This document shows positions 33,084-42,462 of a stretch of 64,000 nucleotides of DNA, piece by piece. Made by a program: the position numbers and the translations under genes. The notes beneath the pieces are model-generated. The model searched no databases, had not been told where the DNA came from, and saw only the letters and a list, made by a program, of their open reading frames with translations. This stretch comes from Ameyamaea chiangmaiensis (GTDB lineage Bacteria; Pseudomonadota; Alphaproteobacteria; Acetobacterales; Acetobacteraceae), in the NCBI RefSeq assembly GCF_025995235.1, contig NZ_BAPT01000042.1:62001-126000 (forward strand), given 5' to 3'. Position 1 is the first letter of the stretch; every line of letters starts with the position of its first letter.

Positions 33084-34514
33084 ATGACCGGATTCAGCTA
33101 CCCCGATCATGACGACGACGCCGGACACACTGTTTCGTCCGGAATTCCCGCCGAGATCCTTGAGATGCACTGGGCGCGAATCTGCGCCCGCCTGCAGACC
33201 GAAGTCGGCGAGGTCGAATACCGCACGTGGCTGAAGCAGATCACGTTGGGTCCGGTCGACGAGGACGAGGTCACGTTGTTCCTTCCCACGCGGTTCTTGC
33301 GCGACTGGGTGCGGGGGCAATATGGCGACCGGCTGAACGACTTGTGGTCGGCGGAAATCGCCGCCGTGCGACGCGTGGAGCTTCAGGTCCAGCGCGGCAC
33401 CCCGGCACGGGCGGCGTCCGCGCAGGGCGTCGCGGTCGATGCGCCGGTCCCCGAGCCGGCCCCGCCGGTCGTTGCGGAAATACGCAACGATCTGGCCGCG
33501 CCGCTCGACTCCCGGTTCACGTTCGACAGCTTCGTCGTGGGCAAGCCGAACGAGTTCGCTTACGCCTGCGCGCGCCGGGTGGCCGAGCGTCCGTCCAGCG
33601 CGGGGTTCAATCCGCTGTTCCTCTATGGCGGCGTGGGGCTGGGCAAGACCCATCTGATGCACGCCATCGGATCCGAACTGGTGCGCGACGGACGTGTGTC
33701 GGTCGCCTATATGTCGGCCGAGAAATTCATGTACCGCTTCATCGCGGCGATCCGTTCGCAGTCCACGATGCAGTTCAAGGAGCAGTTGCGGTCCGTCGAC
33801 GTTCTGATGATCGACGACCTCCAGTTCCTCATCGGCAAGGACAACACGCAGGAAGAGTTCTTCCACACCTTCAACGCGCTGGTGGATGCGGGGCGCCAGA
33901 TCGTCGTGTCGGCGGACAAGTCGCCGTCCGATCTTTCGGGACTGGAAGACCGGCTTCGCACCCGGCTCGGTTGCGGCATGGTGGCCGACATTCACGCCAC
34001 GACGTTCGAACTGCGCATCTCCATTCTGGAAGCGAAGGCACAGGCATCGGGTGTGCCGGTGCCGCCCAAGGTACTGGAGTTCCTGGCCCACAAGATCACG
34101 ACCAACGTGCGCGAACTCGAAGGCGCGCTGAACCGTCTGATCGCGCATGCCCAGATGTTCGGCCGACCCGTGACCCTGGAATCGACGCAGGAAGTCCTGC
34201 ACGACATTCTCAAGGCTCATGATCGCCGCGTGACGATCGAGGAGATCCAGCGCAAGGTCGCCGAGCATTGGAACATCCGGCTGACCGACATGTCCTCGGC
34301 TCGCCGTTCACAGGCGGTGGCGCGTCCACGTCAGGTGGCGATGTATCTGTCCAAGCAGTTGACCAGCCGTTCCCTGCCTGAAATCGGCCGCAAGTTCGGC
34401 AACCGGGATCACACGACGGTCATGCACGCCGTGTCGCGCGTGACCGACCTGATGCAGCTCGACAGTGCGTTCGCCGAGGATGTCGAGCTTCTTCGTCGTA
34501 TGCTCGAAAGCTGA
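33084..34514 (+). CDS. dnaA: Chromosomal replication initiator protein DnaA
   Basis: Initiator ATPase that binds DnaA boxes and melts the origin. Start at ATG 33084; a TTG at 33042 in frame is less likely. 476 residues with four domains: N-terminal DnaB-interaction domain (TEVGEVEYRTWLKQI), a linker rich in P and A, the AAA+ domain (Walker A GGVGLGKTH near residue 182, Walker B VLMIDDLQFL, sensor II region TTNVRELEGALNRL) and the DNA-binding domain IV with SLPEIGRKFGNRDHTTVMHA. It heads dnaA-dnaN-recF-gyrB. Confidence 0.97.
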   Translation: MTGFSYPDHDDDAGHTVSSGIPAEILEMHWARICARLQTEVGEVEYRTWLKQITLGPVDEDEVTLFLPTRFLRDWVRGQYGDRLNDLWSAEIAAVRRVELQVQRGTPARAASAQGVAVDAPVPEPAPPVVAEIRNDLAAPLDSRFTFDSFVVGKPNEFAYACARRVAERPSSAGFNPLFLYGGVGLGKTHLMHAIGSELVRDGRVSVAYMSAEKFMYRFIAAIRSQSTMQFKEQLRSVDVLMIDDLQFLIGKDNTQEEFFHTFNALVDAGRQIVVSADKSPSDLSGLEDRLRTRLGCGMVADIHATTFELRISILEAKAQASGVPVPPKVLEFLAHKITTNVRELEGALNRLIAHAQMFGRPVTLESTQEVLHDILKAHDRRVTIEEIQRKVAEHWNIRLTDMSSARRSQAVARPRQVAMYLSKQLTSRSLPEIGRKFGNRDHTTVMHAVSRVTDLMQLDSAFAEDVELLRRMLES

Positions 34515-34625
34515 GCCGGGACTGCGGCATGCAGGAAGCCGGTTGAAAACGGGGCGGCGGCTGGTAGTCTCAGGGCGTGAGAATCTGCCCGGCACTTCCG
34601 CCCGGGCGCGGAGGATCGAGGACAG

Positions 34626-35750
34626 ATGAAGCTCAAGGCCGATCGTGCCATTTTGATCAAGGCACTCGCGCATATCCAGAGTGTGGCTGAGAAGCGCAAC
34701 ACGATCCCCATTCTGGCCAATGTCCTGCTGACCGTGAAGAACGGGCACCTGACTCTGACCGCCACCGACATGGAAATCGCGGTGGTGGAGACTGTGGCGG
34801 CCACCGGCGTGCGCGACGGCTCGGCGACCGCGCCGGCTGCCGTGCTGTATGAGATCGTGCGGAAACTGCCGGACGGCGCGGACGTCGAGCTCGACCATCC
34901 GGGCGGCGATTCGCCGCTGGCGCTGCGGGCGGGCCGATACGCGACCAACCTGAACGTCCTGCCGGTCGATGATTTTCCCTCGATGGTAGCGGGCGACCTG
35001 CCGTGCCGTTTCCGGATCCCGGCGGCGACGCTGCGAGGCCTGATCGATCGGACGCGTTTTGCGATCTCGACCGAAGAGACGCGCTATTACCTCAACGGCA
35101 TTTACCTGCATGCGACCGAGGGGGACACCGGTCCGACGCTGCGGGCCGTCGCGACGGACGGCCATCGTCTGGCACGGGTCGAGACGGAATTGCCCGACGG
35201 CGCCGCGGGGATGCCTGGCGTCATCGTGCCGCGCAAGACGGTGGCCGAACTGCGCAAGCTGCTGGACGAAGGCGCGCCGGACGTGGACGTGGCCCTGTCC
35301 GACACCCGCATCCAGTTCACGGCGGGTGGCGTCATGCTGACGTCCAAGCTGATCGACGGAACGTTTCCGGAATATGAGCGTGTGATCCCGCGCAACAACG
35401 ACCGTATCCTGCGGGTCGGCAAGCGCGATTTCGCCGACGCCGTGGCGCGTGTCGCCGCGATCAGCCAGGAGCGCAATCGCCCTGTCAAGATGGCGCTGGC
35501 GCACAACCTGCTGACGCTTTCGGCCTCCAGTCCGGATCAGGGCATCGCGAGCGAGGAACTCGATGAAAACCGTGTCTCCTATGACGCGGCGCCGATCGAG
35601 ATCGGGTTCCAGGCGCGTTATCTCAACGACATTACCGACCAGATCGACAAGGATGTCGAGTTCGCGTTCGCCGACAGCGCCGCGCCGACGGTCGTGCGCG
35701 ATGTCGACAGCCCGAGCGCCCTGTATGTGCTGATGCCGATGCGTGTCTGA
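34626..35750 (+). CDS. dnaN: DNA polymerase III beta subunit (sliding clamp)
   Basis: Ring-shaped dimer that tethers DNA polymerase III and recruits many partners. 374 residues in three repeated clamp domains. The N-terminus KLKADRAILIKALAHIQSVAEKRNTIPILANVLL is typical, ATDGHRLARVE is the conserved mid block, and the C-terminus ends YVLMPMRV, matching the hydrophobic-cleft tail of bacterial clamps. ATG 34626 has GGAGGA and GAGGA upstream. It lies 111 bases after dnaA; this gap shows no DnaA boxes. Confidence 0.97.
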   Translation: MKLKADRAILIKALAHIQSVAEKRNTIPILANVLLTVKNGHLTLTATDMEIAVVETVAATGVRDGSATAPAAVLYEIVRKLPDGADVELDHPGGDSPLALRAGRYATNLNVLPVDDFPSMVAGDLPCRFRIPAATLRGLIDRTRFAISTEETRYYLNGIYLHATEGDTGPTLRAVATDGHRLARVETELPDGAAGMPGVIVPRKTVAELRKLLDEGAPDVDVALSDTRIQFTAGGVMLTSKLIDGTFPEYERVIPRNNDRILRVGKRDFADAVARVAAISQERNRPVKMALAHNLLTLSASSPDQGIASEELDENRVSYDAAPIEIGFQARYLNDITDQIDKDVEFAFADSAAPTVVRDVDSPSALYVLMPMRV

Positions 35751-35797
35751 CGACACGCGCGCACGTCCGCGCAGGCGGGCGTGACGAGGACGGCATC

Positions 35798-36907
35798 GTG
35801 CTGTCTCTCGATCGACTGGTCCTGACCGACTTCCGGAACTATCGCCGCCTTGTGTGGCATCCGGAGGCACCTGTGGCCGTGCTGCATGGCGAGAACGGTT
35901 CGGGGAAGACGAACCTTCTCGAAGCGGTGTCGCTTCTGGTTCCCGGCCGTGGTCTGCGTGGGGCCGCGCTGTCGGACCTGGGGCGCAACGGTGCGGCGGA
36001 ATGGGGCGTGAGCCTGGGCGTTACCGGGCCATACGGCGCCACGGACATCGCCACAGGCATGACGGCGGCGGCCACAACGTCGTCGCGACAGTTTCGCCTC
36101 GATGGTCTTCCGCTGCGAAGCCGCGAGCGCGTAGGCGAGCATCTGGCCTGTGTCTGGCTGACACCGCAGATGGAGCGCCTGTTTCAAGATGGCGCCAGCG
36201 CCAGACGCCGGTTTTTCGATCGTCTGGTGCTGGCGCTGGAGCCGCATCACGCGCGTGAGCTTGCCGCCTATGACCGTTCGCTGGCACAGCGTAACCGCCT
36301 GCTTGCCGGAAGCGGCGGCGATGGCGGCTGGCTGGACGCGGTGGAGAACTCGATGGCCCGGCACGCCGTGGCCCTGACGGCCGCGCGCCGCACGCTGACC
36401 ACCGCGCTGAACGCGCATGACGGTGTCGGGCACGGATTTCCCGAGACGACTCTCTCGCTTCTCTGCCCGGTCTCGGCCCTGATGGACACGCTGCCCGCTT
36501 TGGCGGTGGAGGACAGACTGCGCGACGACTGGGGCCGGTCCCGGCACCGTGATGCCGCGCGGGGAGGCACCGCCATCGGCCCACATCGTGCCGACGTGGT
36601 GTTTTCTGAGCGACTCAGCGGCCGGCCGGGGGCCCTGTCCAGCACCGGTCAGCAAAAAGCGATGCTGCTGGGCGTGATTTTCGCCCATGCGCAGGTGATG
36701 GGCGCGGTGCGGGGGCAGATGCCTGTCCTGTTGCTGGACGAGCCGATGGTTCATCTTGACGAACAGCGACGCATGGCCCTGATGCATGCCGTGGCTCATG
36801 CGGGCGGCCCGGTGCTGCTGACCGGAACGGACACGCAGGCTTTCGCGGGGTTGCGCGACCGGGCAGCGTTCCATGCGGTCCACGAAGGCGCCGTTGTGCG
36901 ATCGTAG
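35798..36907 (+). CDS. recF: DNA replication/repair protein RecF
   Basis: SMC-like ATPase that helps RecR load RecA at gaps. GTG 35798 with GAGGA seven bases upstream. 369 residues. LDRLVLTDFRNYR at the N-terminus, Walker A HGENGSGKTNLLEAVS, the arm region, the signature stretch LSSTGQQKAMLLGVIFA and Walker B PVLLLDEPMVHLDEQRR. RecF binds at the dnaN-gyrB position in most bacteria with this gene order; nothing unusual is seen apart from a loop rich in Ala, Gly and Thr near residues 75-90. Confidence 0.95.
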   Translation: MLSLDRLVLTDFRNYRRLVWHPEAPVAVLHGENGSGKTNLLEAVSLLVPGRGLRGAALSDLGRNGAAEWGVSLGVTGPYGATDIATGMTAAATTSSRQFRLDGLPLRSRERVGEHLACVWLTPQMERLFQDGASARRRFFDRLVLALEPHHARELAAYDRSLAQRNRLLAGSGGDGGWLDAVENSMARHAVALTAARRTLTTALNAHDGVGHGFPETTLSLLCPVSALMDTLPALAVEDRLRDDWGRSRHRDAARGGTAIGPHRADVVFSERLSGRPGALSSTGQQKAMLLGVIFAHAQVMGAVRGQMPVLLLDEPMVHLDEQRRMALMHAVAHAGGPVLLTGTDTQAFAGLRDRAAFHAVHEGAVVRS

Positions 36908-37027
36908 GGCGGCTGTTTTCGCGCGCTCGCCCCCCGGTGCTTCTGGTCTGCGTCGGTCGATCCGGTTATAGTCACCGCTTACGTTGCGGCCCCGCGCTGC
37001 GACTCAGCTCTGGAGTACCCTGCCGGC

Positions 37028-39487
37028 ATGTCCGATCCGAACAACGCGGCCAATCCTGACTCTGTCCCTTCGGTGCCGCAGGACGATGTCGATTACGGAG
37101 CGTCCTCGATCAGCGTGTTGAAAGGTCTGGATGCGGTTCGCAAGCGTCCGGGCATGTATATCGGCGACACCGATGATGGCTCTGGCCTGCATCACATGGC
37201 GTTCGAGATCATCGACAACGCCGTCGACGAAGCGCAGGCGGGCTTTGCCACGATGTGTTCGTTGACCCTGAACGGCGACGGATCGGTCACGGTGCGTGAC
37301 GACGGGCGTGGCATCCCGACCGACCTGCACGAGGAAGAAGGCGTCAGCGCGGCCGAGGTCGTACTGACCAAGCTGCATGCCGGCGGCAAGTTCAACCAGA
37401 ATTCCTACAAGGTGTCGGGCGGTCTGCACGGTGTCGGCGCGGCTGTGGTCAACGCGCTGTCGGAATGGATGGAGGTCCGCATCTGGCGTAACGGGCTGGA
37501 GCACATGATCCGCTTCCAGCACGGCGAGCGTGACGCGCCGCTGTCGGTGGTGGGGCCGAGCGAACAGCCGCGCGGCACGCAGGTGACGTTCAAGCCGAGT
37601 GCCAAGACCTTCACCAAAGTGGAGTTCGAGTTCTCCATTCTGGAACGGCGCCTGCGCGAACTGGCGTTCCTGAACTCCGGGCTGAGGATCGTCCTGCGCG
37701 ACGAGCGTCATGCCGAGCCGCGCGAGGAAGTTTTTTTCTACGAAGGTGGCCTGATCGCGTTCGTCGACTGGCTCGATCGTGGCAAGGCACCCATCGTCAC
37801 CCCGTCGCTCAACGGAAGTGCCGAGAACGCCGAGAGCGGGATCAAGGTCGAGTTTGCCCTGACGTGGAACGATTCGTTCCATGAGACGATGCTATGTTTC
37901 ACCAACAACATCCCGCAGCGTGACGGCGGCGCGCATCTGGCCGGCTTCCGTCAGGCGCTGACGCGTGTCGTCGGCAAATATGCCGAGGGCATGGGCAAGA
38001 AAGAGACCCGCGATCTGGTCGGCGAGGACATGCGCGAGGGCCTGACCGCCGTGCTGTCGGTGAAGGTGCCGGACCCAAAATTCTCGTCCCAGACGAAGGA
38101 CAAGCTGGTCTCGTCCGAAGTCCAGCCGGTGGTGCACGCGGCGGTGTCGGACCTGCTGTCGCACTGGTTCGAGACCCATCCGAAGGAAGCGCGTCAGATC
38201 ATCGGCAAGGTGATGGACGCCGCGGCAGCGCGCGAGGCCGCCCGTCGCGCACGCGAACTGACGCGCCGCAAGGGTGTGCTCGACGTCTCGTCGCTTCCGG
38301 GCAAGCTTGCGGACTGTCAGGAGCGTGATGCCGCCAAGGCGGAACTGTTCATCGTCGAGGGTGACTCGGCTGGCGGTACCGCCAAACAGGGCCGCGACCG
38401 GAAATTCCAGGCAATCCTGCCGCTGCGTGGCAAGATCCTGAACGTCGAGCGCGCGCGATTCGACCGGATGCTGGGTTCGGAGATGATCGGCACGCTGATC
38501 ACGGCGCTCGGCACGGGCATCGGGCGCGGAGAAGTCGACCAAGGCGGCTTTTCGATCGACAAGCTGCGTTACCATCGCATCGTCATCATGACGGACGCCG
38601 ACGTGGACGGCTCGCACATCCGGACTCTGTTGCTGACGTTTTTTTTCCGGCAGATGCCCGAATTGATCGAGAACGGCTACCTGTATATCGCGCAGCCGCC
38701 GCTGTACCGCGCCAAGCGCGGCAATGAGGAACGGTATCTCAAAGACGATGCCGCGCTCGAGAACTATCTGCTCGACAAGGCACTGGCCAATGCGACGCTG
38801 ACCTACGGCGACGGCCGTGTGGCGTCGGGTGAGGAACTGGCGGGTGCCGTGAGTCGCATCCGGGGTGCGGTGCAGGCGATCAACGGCCTGAATTCGCGCG
38901 CGCCGACCTGGCTGGTCGAACAGGCCGCGATTTCCGGGGCCCTGACCACCGATGTCGCGCTGGCACAGACGCGCGTGCCAGCCCTTCAGGCGCGCCTGGA
39001 CGAGGCCTCGCTGCCCAACGAGCGCGGCTGGAAAGTGGTGGCCAGTGCCGACGGGCTGGAACTGGCGCGCAATGTGCGTGGCGTGGGCGAGGTCTATCGC
39101 GTCGATCCCGCGACGCTGCGCAGTTCGGAGGCCCGTCGTCTGACGGAGTTCGCCGACTGGCTGGAACGCGATTTCGGCATGCCCGCCACGCTGGCCTTCG
39201 ATGCACAGACTTCGACGGTGCGGGGGCCGGCCTCGCTGTACGAGCGCATTCTCGCGCAGGGGCGTCGGGGACTTGCGATCAACCGGTTCAAGGGGCTGGG
39301 CGAGATGAACGACGAGCAGTTGTGGAACACGACGCTCGATCCGGCCACCCGCACTCTTCTGCAAGTGCGTGTCGGCGATATCGAGGACGCGGCGCAGGTC
39401 TTCTCGACCCTGATGGGCGACGTGGTCGAACCGCGACGCGACTTCATCGTGGGCAACGCGCTCAAAGTCGCCAACCTCGACGTCTGA
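37028..39487 (+). CDS. gyrB: DNA gyrase subunit B
   Basis: ATPase subunit of the type IIA topoisomerase that introduces negative supercoils. 819 residues. GHKL ATPase: IDNAVDEAQAG, VRDDGRGIPTDLHEEEG, SGGLHGVGAAVVNALS. Transducer: QTKDKLVSSEV. Toprim domain: IVEGDSAGGTAKQGRDR and IMTDADVDGSHIRTLLLTFF with the acidic metal residues. C-terminus: RFKGLGEMNDEQLWNTTLDP and IVGNALKVANLDV. Length suits the alphaproteobacterial form. It lies 120 bases after recF. Confidence 0.98.
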   Translation: MSDPNNAANPDSVPSVPQDDVDYGASSISVLKGLDAVRKRPGMYIGDTDDGSGLHHMAFEIIDNAVDEAQAGFATMCSLTLNGDGSVTVRDDGRGIPTDLHEEEGVSAAEVVLTKLHAGGKFNQNSYKVSGGLHGVGAAVVNALSEWMEVRIWRNGLEHMIRFQHGERDAPLSVVGPSEQPRGTQVTFKPSAKTFTKVEFEFSILERRLRELAFLNSGLRIVLRDERHAEPREEVFFYEGGLIAFVDWLDRGKAPIVTPSLNGSAENAESGIKVEFALTWNDSFHETMLCFTNNIPQRDGGAHLAGFRQALTRVVGKYAEGMGKKETRDLVGEDMREGLTAVLSVKVPDPKFSSQTKDKLVSSEVQPVVHAAVSDLLSHWFETHPKEARQIIGKVMDAAAAREAARRARELTRRKGVLDVSSLPGKLADCQERDAAKAELFIVEGDSAGGTAKQGRDRKFQAILPLRGKILNVERARFDRMLGSEMIGTLITALGTGIGRGEVDQGGFSIDKLRYHRIVIMTDADVDGSHIRTLLLTFFFRQMPELIENGYLYIAQPPLYRAKRGNEERYLKDDAALENYLLDKALANATLTYGDGRVASGEELAGAVSRIRGAVQAINGLNSRAPTWLVEQAAISGALTTDVALAQTRVPALQARLDEASLPNERGWKVVASADGLELARNVRGVGEVYRVDPATLRSSEARRLTEFADWLERDFGMPATLAFDAQTSTVRGPASLYERILAQGRRGLAINRFKGLGEMNDEQLWNTTLDPATRTLLQVRVGDIEDAAQVFSTLMGDVVEPRRDFIVGNALKVANLDV

Positions 39488-39496
39488 AGCCACAGG

Positions 39497-40294
39497 ATGC
39501 GCCGTTTAGCGGGAGTGGCTCTGGGCGTTCTGTTCACCGTAGCCGGGATGGCGTCGCCCGTACGTGCGGCGACCTATCCCGATGGGGCGGTCACGCTGCG
39601 CTACGCCGTGTATCTCCACGGGTTTCACGTTGTGGACGTGCATACGGGCTACACCGTCAACGCGGCGGCCTATGACGTCCGCACGACCCTTCAGACGGAT
39701 GGCATCTGGGCGGTATTCCTGAAGATGAACATTACCAGCACCGGAACGGGTCGGTTCGCGGGCGATGCCGTCGCGCCGACCCTGTTTCAAAGTGATGGTT
39801 TTTCGCGCGGCCACGACCGGCATCTGACCATTCGGTATGCGGATGGAACCCCCAGTGTGGCGGTCCTCGATCCGCCGGAGACTGACCGCGTCCCCGTGGA
39901 GGCCGACCAGCGCGCCGGAAGCATCGATACGCTGTCGGCGATGATGCTGATGCTGGGCACGCTCGACCGGACCGGTCAGTGCGATGGGTCGGCGAAAGTG
40001 TTCGACGGCCTGCGCCTGATAACCATGAGCAGCCACAGCGCGGGGAAGCAGGCGCTGCCCCCGGACAGGCGTCTGTCCTTTACCGGCGACGCGGTGCGCT
40101 GTGATTTCGTGGGGCAGCAGGTCGCGGGCTTCGTGCGCAACAGCCGCCACGAGGCACAGATGCGCAAGCCTCAGCCGGGGTCCGTCTGGTTCCAGAACCT
40201 GCAGGGGTACGGCATGGTGGCCGTGCGGATCGAGCTCAACCACCCCAAGATCGGCAAACTGACCGTGCTGCTTGCCGAGCCACCCGGGCACTGA
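39497..40294 (+). CDS. DUF3108 domain periplasmic protein
   Basis: 265 residues with a signal peptide (MRRLAGVALGVLFTVAGMAS, cleaved after VRA). The body fits DUF3108: an early strand YAVYLHGFHVVDVHTGY, then LKMNITSTGTGRF, DPPETDRVPVEADQ, IDTLSAMMLMLGTLDRTGQC, and the C-terminal pair MVAVRIELNHPKIGKLTVLLAE. The predicted fold is an antiparallel beta sheet in the periplasm; function is unknown. It is 9 bases after gyrB with a weak ribosome site (CACAGG), so it is probably cotranscribed with gyrB, and it converges with gph. Confidence 0.8.
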   Translation: MRRLAGVALGVLFTVAGMASPVRAATYPDGAVTLRYAVYLHGFHVVDVHTGYTVNAAAYDVRTTLQTDGIWAVFLKMNITSTGTGRFAGDAVAPTLFQSDGFSRGHDRHLTIRYADGTPSVAVLDPPETDRVPVEADQRAGSIDTLSAMMLMLGTLDRTGQCDGSAKVFDGLRLITMSSHSAGKQALPPDRRLSFTGDAVRCDFVGQQVAGFVRNSRHEAQMRKPQPGSVWFQNLQGYGMVAVRIELNHPKIGKLTVLLAEPPGH

Positions 40295-40298
40295 GCCC

Positions 40299-40988
40299 TC
40301 AGGCAGGGATCAGCCGTTCCGCGACTCCGGGAATGTCACCGATTGTGGCGCAGGCAGCGGTCGCGCCCGTTTCCATCTCTGGCCGTCCATAGCCCCAGCG
40401 GGCGAAGATGCTGGCGACCTGCGCACCGGACGCGGCCTGTATGTCGTTGGTGTGATCGCCGACCATCACGGCGCGGGCGGCTACGCTGCCCGCGGTCTCC
40501 ACGGCGCCACGCAGCGACGCGGGGTCGGGCTTGCGGGTGGGATAGCTGTCGCCGCCGGCGATCGCGGCGAACAGGGGGCTGATGCTCATGCCCTCGAGGA
40601 TGTGCCGCGCCGCTGCGACCGGCTTGTTCGTGCAGACCGCCAGACGCCAGCCATCGCGCCGCAGACGGTCGAGCGCGTCTTCAGTGCCGGGAAACAGCCG
40701 TGTCTCGTCCAGCGAGCGCGGCGTGTAATCCGCGATGTAACGGTGGGTCGCTTCCAGCCGGTCGATTCCGCTGGCCGCCGCGCCCGCGCGGTCGAGCAGG
40801 CGCGCGACCAGGGCGGCCGCGCCGTCGCCCACCATGGCGCGCACGTCGGCGTCGTCGATCGTGTCCAGACCGTAGGCCGCCAACAGGCGACGGGCGGCCG
40901 AAGCAAGATCGGGCAGACTGTCGAGCAGCGTGCCGTCGAGGTCGAACACCGCGACGCGCGGTGCGGATGTGCCGGTGGTGGCGGCCAT
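40299..40988 (-). CDS. gph: Phosphoglycolate phosphatase (HAD family)
   Basis: HAD-superfamily phosphatase of 229 residues. The start is ATG 40988 (MAATTGTSAPRVAVFDLDGT) with AAGGA seven bases upstream; an in-frame extension to 41030 is possible but lacks a site. Motif I is DLDGTLLDSLPD with the nucleophile Asp16, motif II CTNKP, motif III lysine in RKPDPASLRG and motif IV VGDHTNDIQAASGA. The cap type and length fit Gph, which clears 2-phosphoglycolate from DNA repair or oxygenase activity. The substrate is inferred from similarity. It is divergent from glmU (109 bases, with a TTGACA at 41059 facing glmU). Confidence 0.85.
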   Translation of the reverse strand: MAATTGTSAPRVAVFDLDGTLLDSLPDLASAARRLLAAYGLDTIDDADVRAMVGDGAAALVARLLDRAGAAASGIDRLEATHRYIADYTPRSLDETRLFPGTEDALDRLRRDGWRLAVCTNKPVAAARHILEGMSISPLFAAIAGGDSYPTRKPDPASLRGAVETAGSVAARAVMVGDHTNDIQAASGAQVASIFARWGYGRPEMETGATAACATIGDIPGVAERLIPA

Positions 40989-41097
40989 GATGCGTTCCTT
41001 GCCGTTCGTAGCGCAGCATATGGTAACCACAAGTGATCGCCGAACAACCCTGCGGCGTTTGACAGGTCGCGCATGTGACCGCTACCGGCATGGAATC

Positions 41098-42462
41098 ATG
41101 AGCGTACAGTCGTCCCCTTCGTCCATCGCCCGTCCGGCAACCGCAATCCTTCTGGCCGCGGGCCTTGGCACCCGCATGCGCTCGCGTCTTCCCAAAGCGA
41201 TGCACCCGCTGGGCGGACGCCCCATGCTGACCCACCTGATCGAAAGTGCGACAGCGGTGTTTGACCGGGTCGTCGTCGTGGTCGGCCCGGACATGGACGC
41301 GCTTGCCGCCATCGCGGCGCCCCATGCCGTGGTGGTGCAAGCCGAACGTCTGGGCACCGCGCATGCCGCCCGGCAAGCCGAAGCCCTGTTCGGCGAAGGC
41401 GATGTCGCGGTGCTCTATGCCGATAATCCGCTGATTACGGCACAGACGTTGCAGCGTCTGCGAGAGCGGCGAATGGACGGGGAGACGGGGCTTGCGCTGC
41501 TGGCCATGCGACCGTCCGACCCCGCGCGTTACGGGCGTGTGATCGAGCAGGACGGGCTGGTGCAGGCAATCGTCGAGTACAAGGATGCGACGGACGCACA
41601 GCGGGCCATCGGGCTGTGCAACGCCGGCGTCCTGTGCGCCGATGCGGGCGATTTCCGACGCTGGCTCGCGAGGGTGGACAATGACAATGCTGCCGGGGAA
41701 TTCTATCTGACCGACGTGGTGGCGATCGCATGCGCCGAGGGGGCCGCGGTGCGCGCGGTCGAGGCACCGGAGGCCGAATTGCGCGGCATCAACTCGCGCG
41801 CCGAGCTTGCGCAGGCCGAAACGACGTTGCAGGCGCGTCTGCGGGCAAACGCGATGGAGGCGGGTGTAACGCTCGTCGCGCCGGACACAGTGTTTTTCAG
41901 CACCGACACGGTCATCGCGCCGGATGTGGTGGTGCATCCGCATGTCGTCTTCGGACCGGGCGTGCGGGTCGACTCCTTCGCCGAGATCAAGGCCTTCAGC
42001 CATCTGGAAGGCTGCGTAGTCGGCGAGGGCGCGCTGGTCGGCCCCTATGCCCGGCTGCGGCCCGGCGCCGTCATCGGGCGTGACGCGCATGTCGGCAATT
42101 TTGTCGAGATCAAGAACGCGACACTGGGCCACGGTGCCAAGGCCAATCACTTGACCTATGTCGGGGACGCGGAGGTCGGCGCGCGAACCAACATCGGCGC
42201 GGGCACCATCACCTGCAATTATGACGGAGTGTTCAAGCACCGCACCGTTATTGGCGAGGACGTGTTCGTCGGGTCGAACGCCATTCTGGTGGCGCCGGTC
42301 GCGGTCGGGGACGCGGCGCTGGTGACGGCAGGCAGCGTGGTCACGGCGGACGTGCCGCCCGGGGCGATGGCATTCGGCCGGGCGCGTCAGACAAATATCG
42401 AGGGGCGTGCGACGCTTTTCCGCGATGCGCTCCGGGACAGGAAAAAGAGGGAACAGGGCTGA
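41098..42462 (+). CDS. glmU: Bifunctional UDP-N-acetylglucosamine pyrophosphorylase / glucosamine-1-phosphate acetyltransferase
   Basis: Makes UDP-GlcNAc for peptidoglycan and LPS. Start ATG 41098; 454 residues. The N-terminal nucleotidyltransferase has AILLAAGLGTRMRSRLPKAM, the metal aspartate block YADNPLI (usually YGDVPLI) and GEFYLTDVV. The C-terminal acetyltransferase is a left-handed beta-helix of hexapeptide repeats (GPYARLRPGAVIGRDAHVGN), with NIGAGTITCNYDG near the active site. Its TGA overlaps the glmS ATG (TGATG), so translation of the two is coupled. Confidence 0.96.
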   Translation: MSVQSSPSSIARPATAILLAAGLGTRMRSRLPKAMHPLGGRPMLTHLIESATAVFDRVVVVVGPDMDALAAIAAPHAVVVQAERLGTAHAARQAEALFGEGDVAVLYADNPLITAQTLQRLRERRMDGETGLALLAMRPSDPARYGRVIEQDGLVQAIVEYKDATDAQRAIGLCNAGVLCADAGDFRRWLARVDNDNAAGEFYLTDVVAIACAEGAAVRAVEAPEAELRGINSRAELAQAETTLQARLRANAMEAGVTLVAPDTVFFSTDTVIAPDVVVHPHVVFGPGVRVDSFAEIKAFSHLEGCVVGEGALVGPYARLRPGAVIGRDAHVGNFVEIKNATLGHGAKANHLTYVGDAEVGARTNIGAGTITCNYDGVFKHRTVIGEDVFVGSNAILVAPVAVGDAALVTAGSVVTADVPPGAMAFGRARQTNIEGRATLFRDALRDRKKREQG

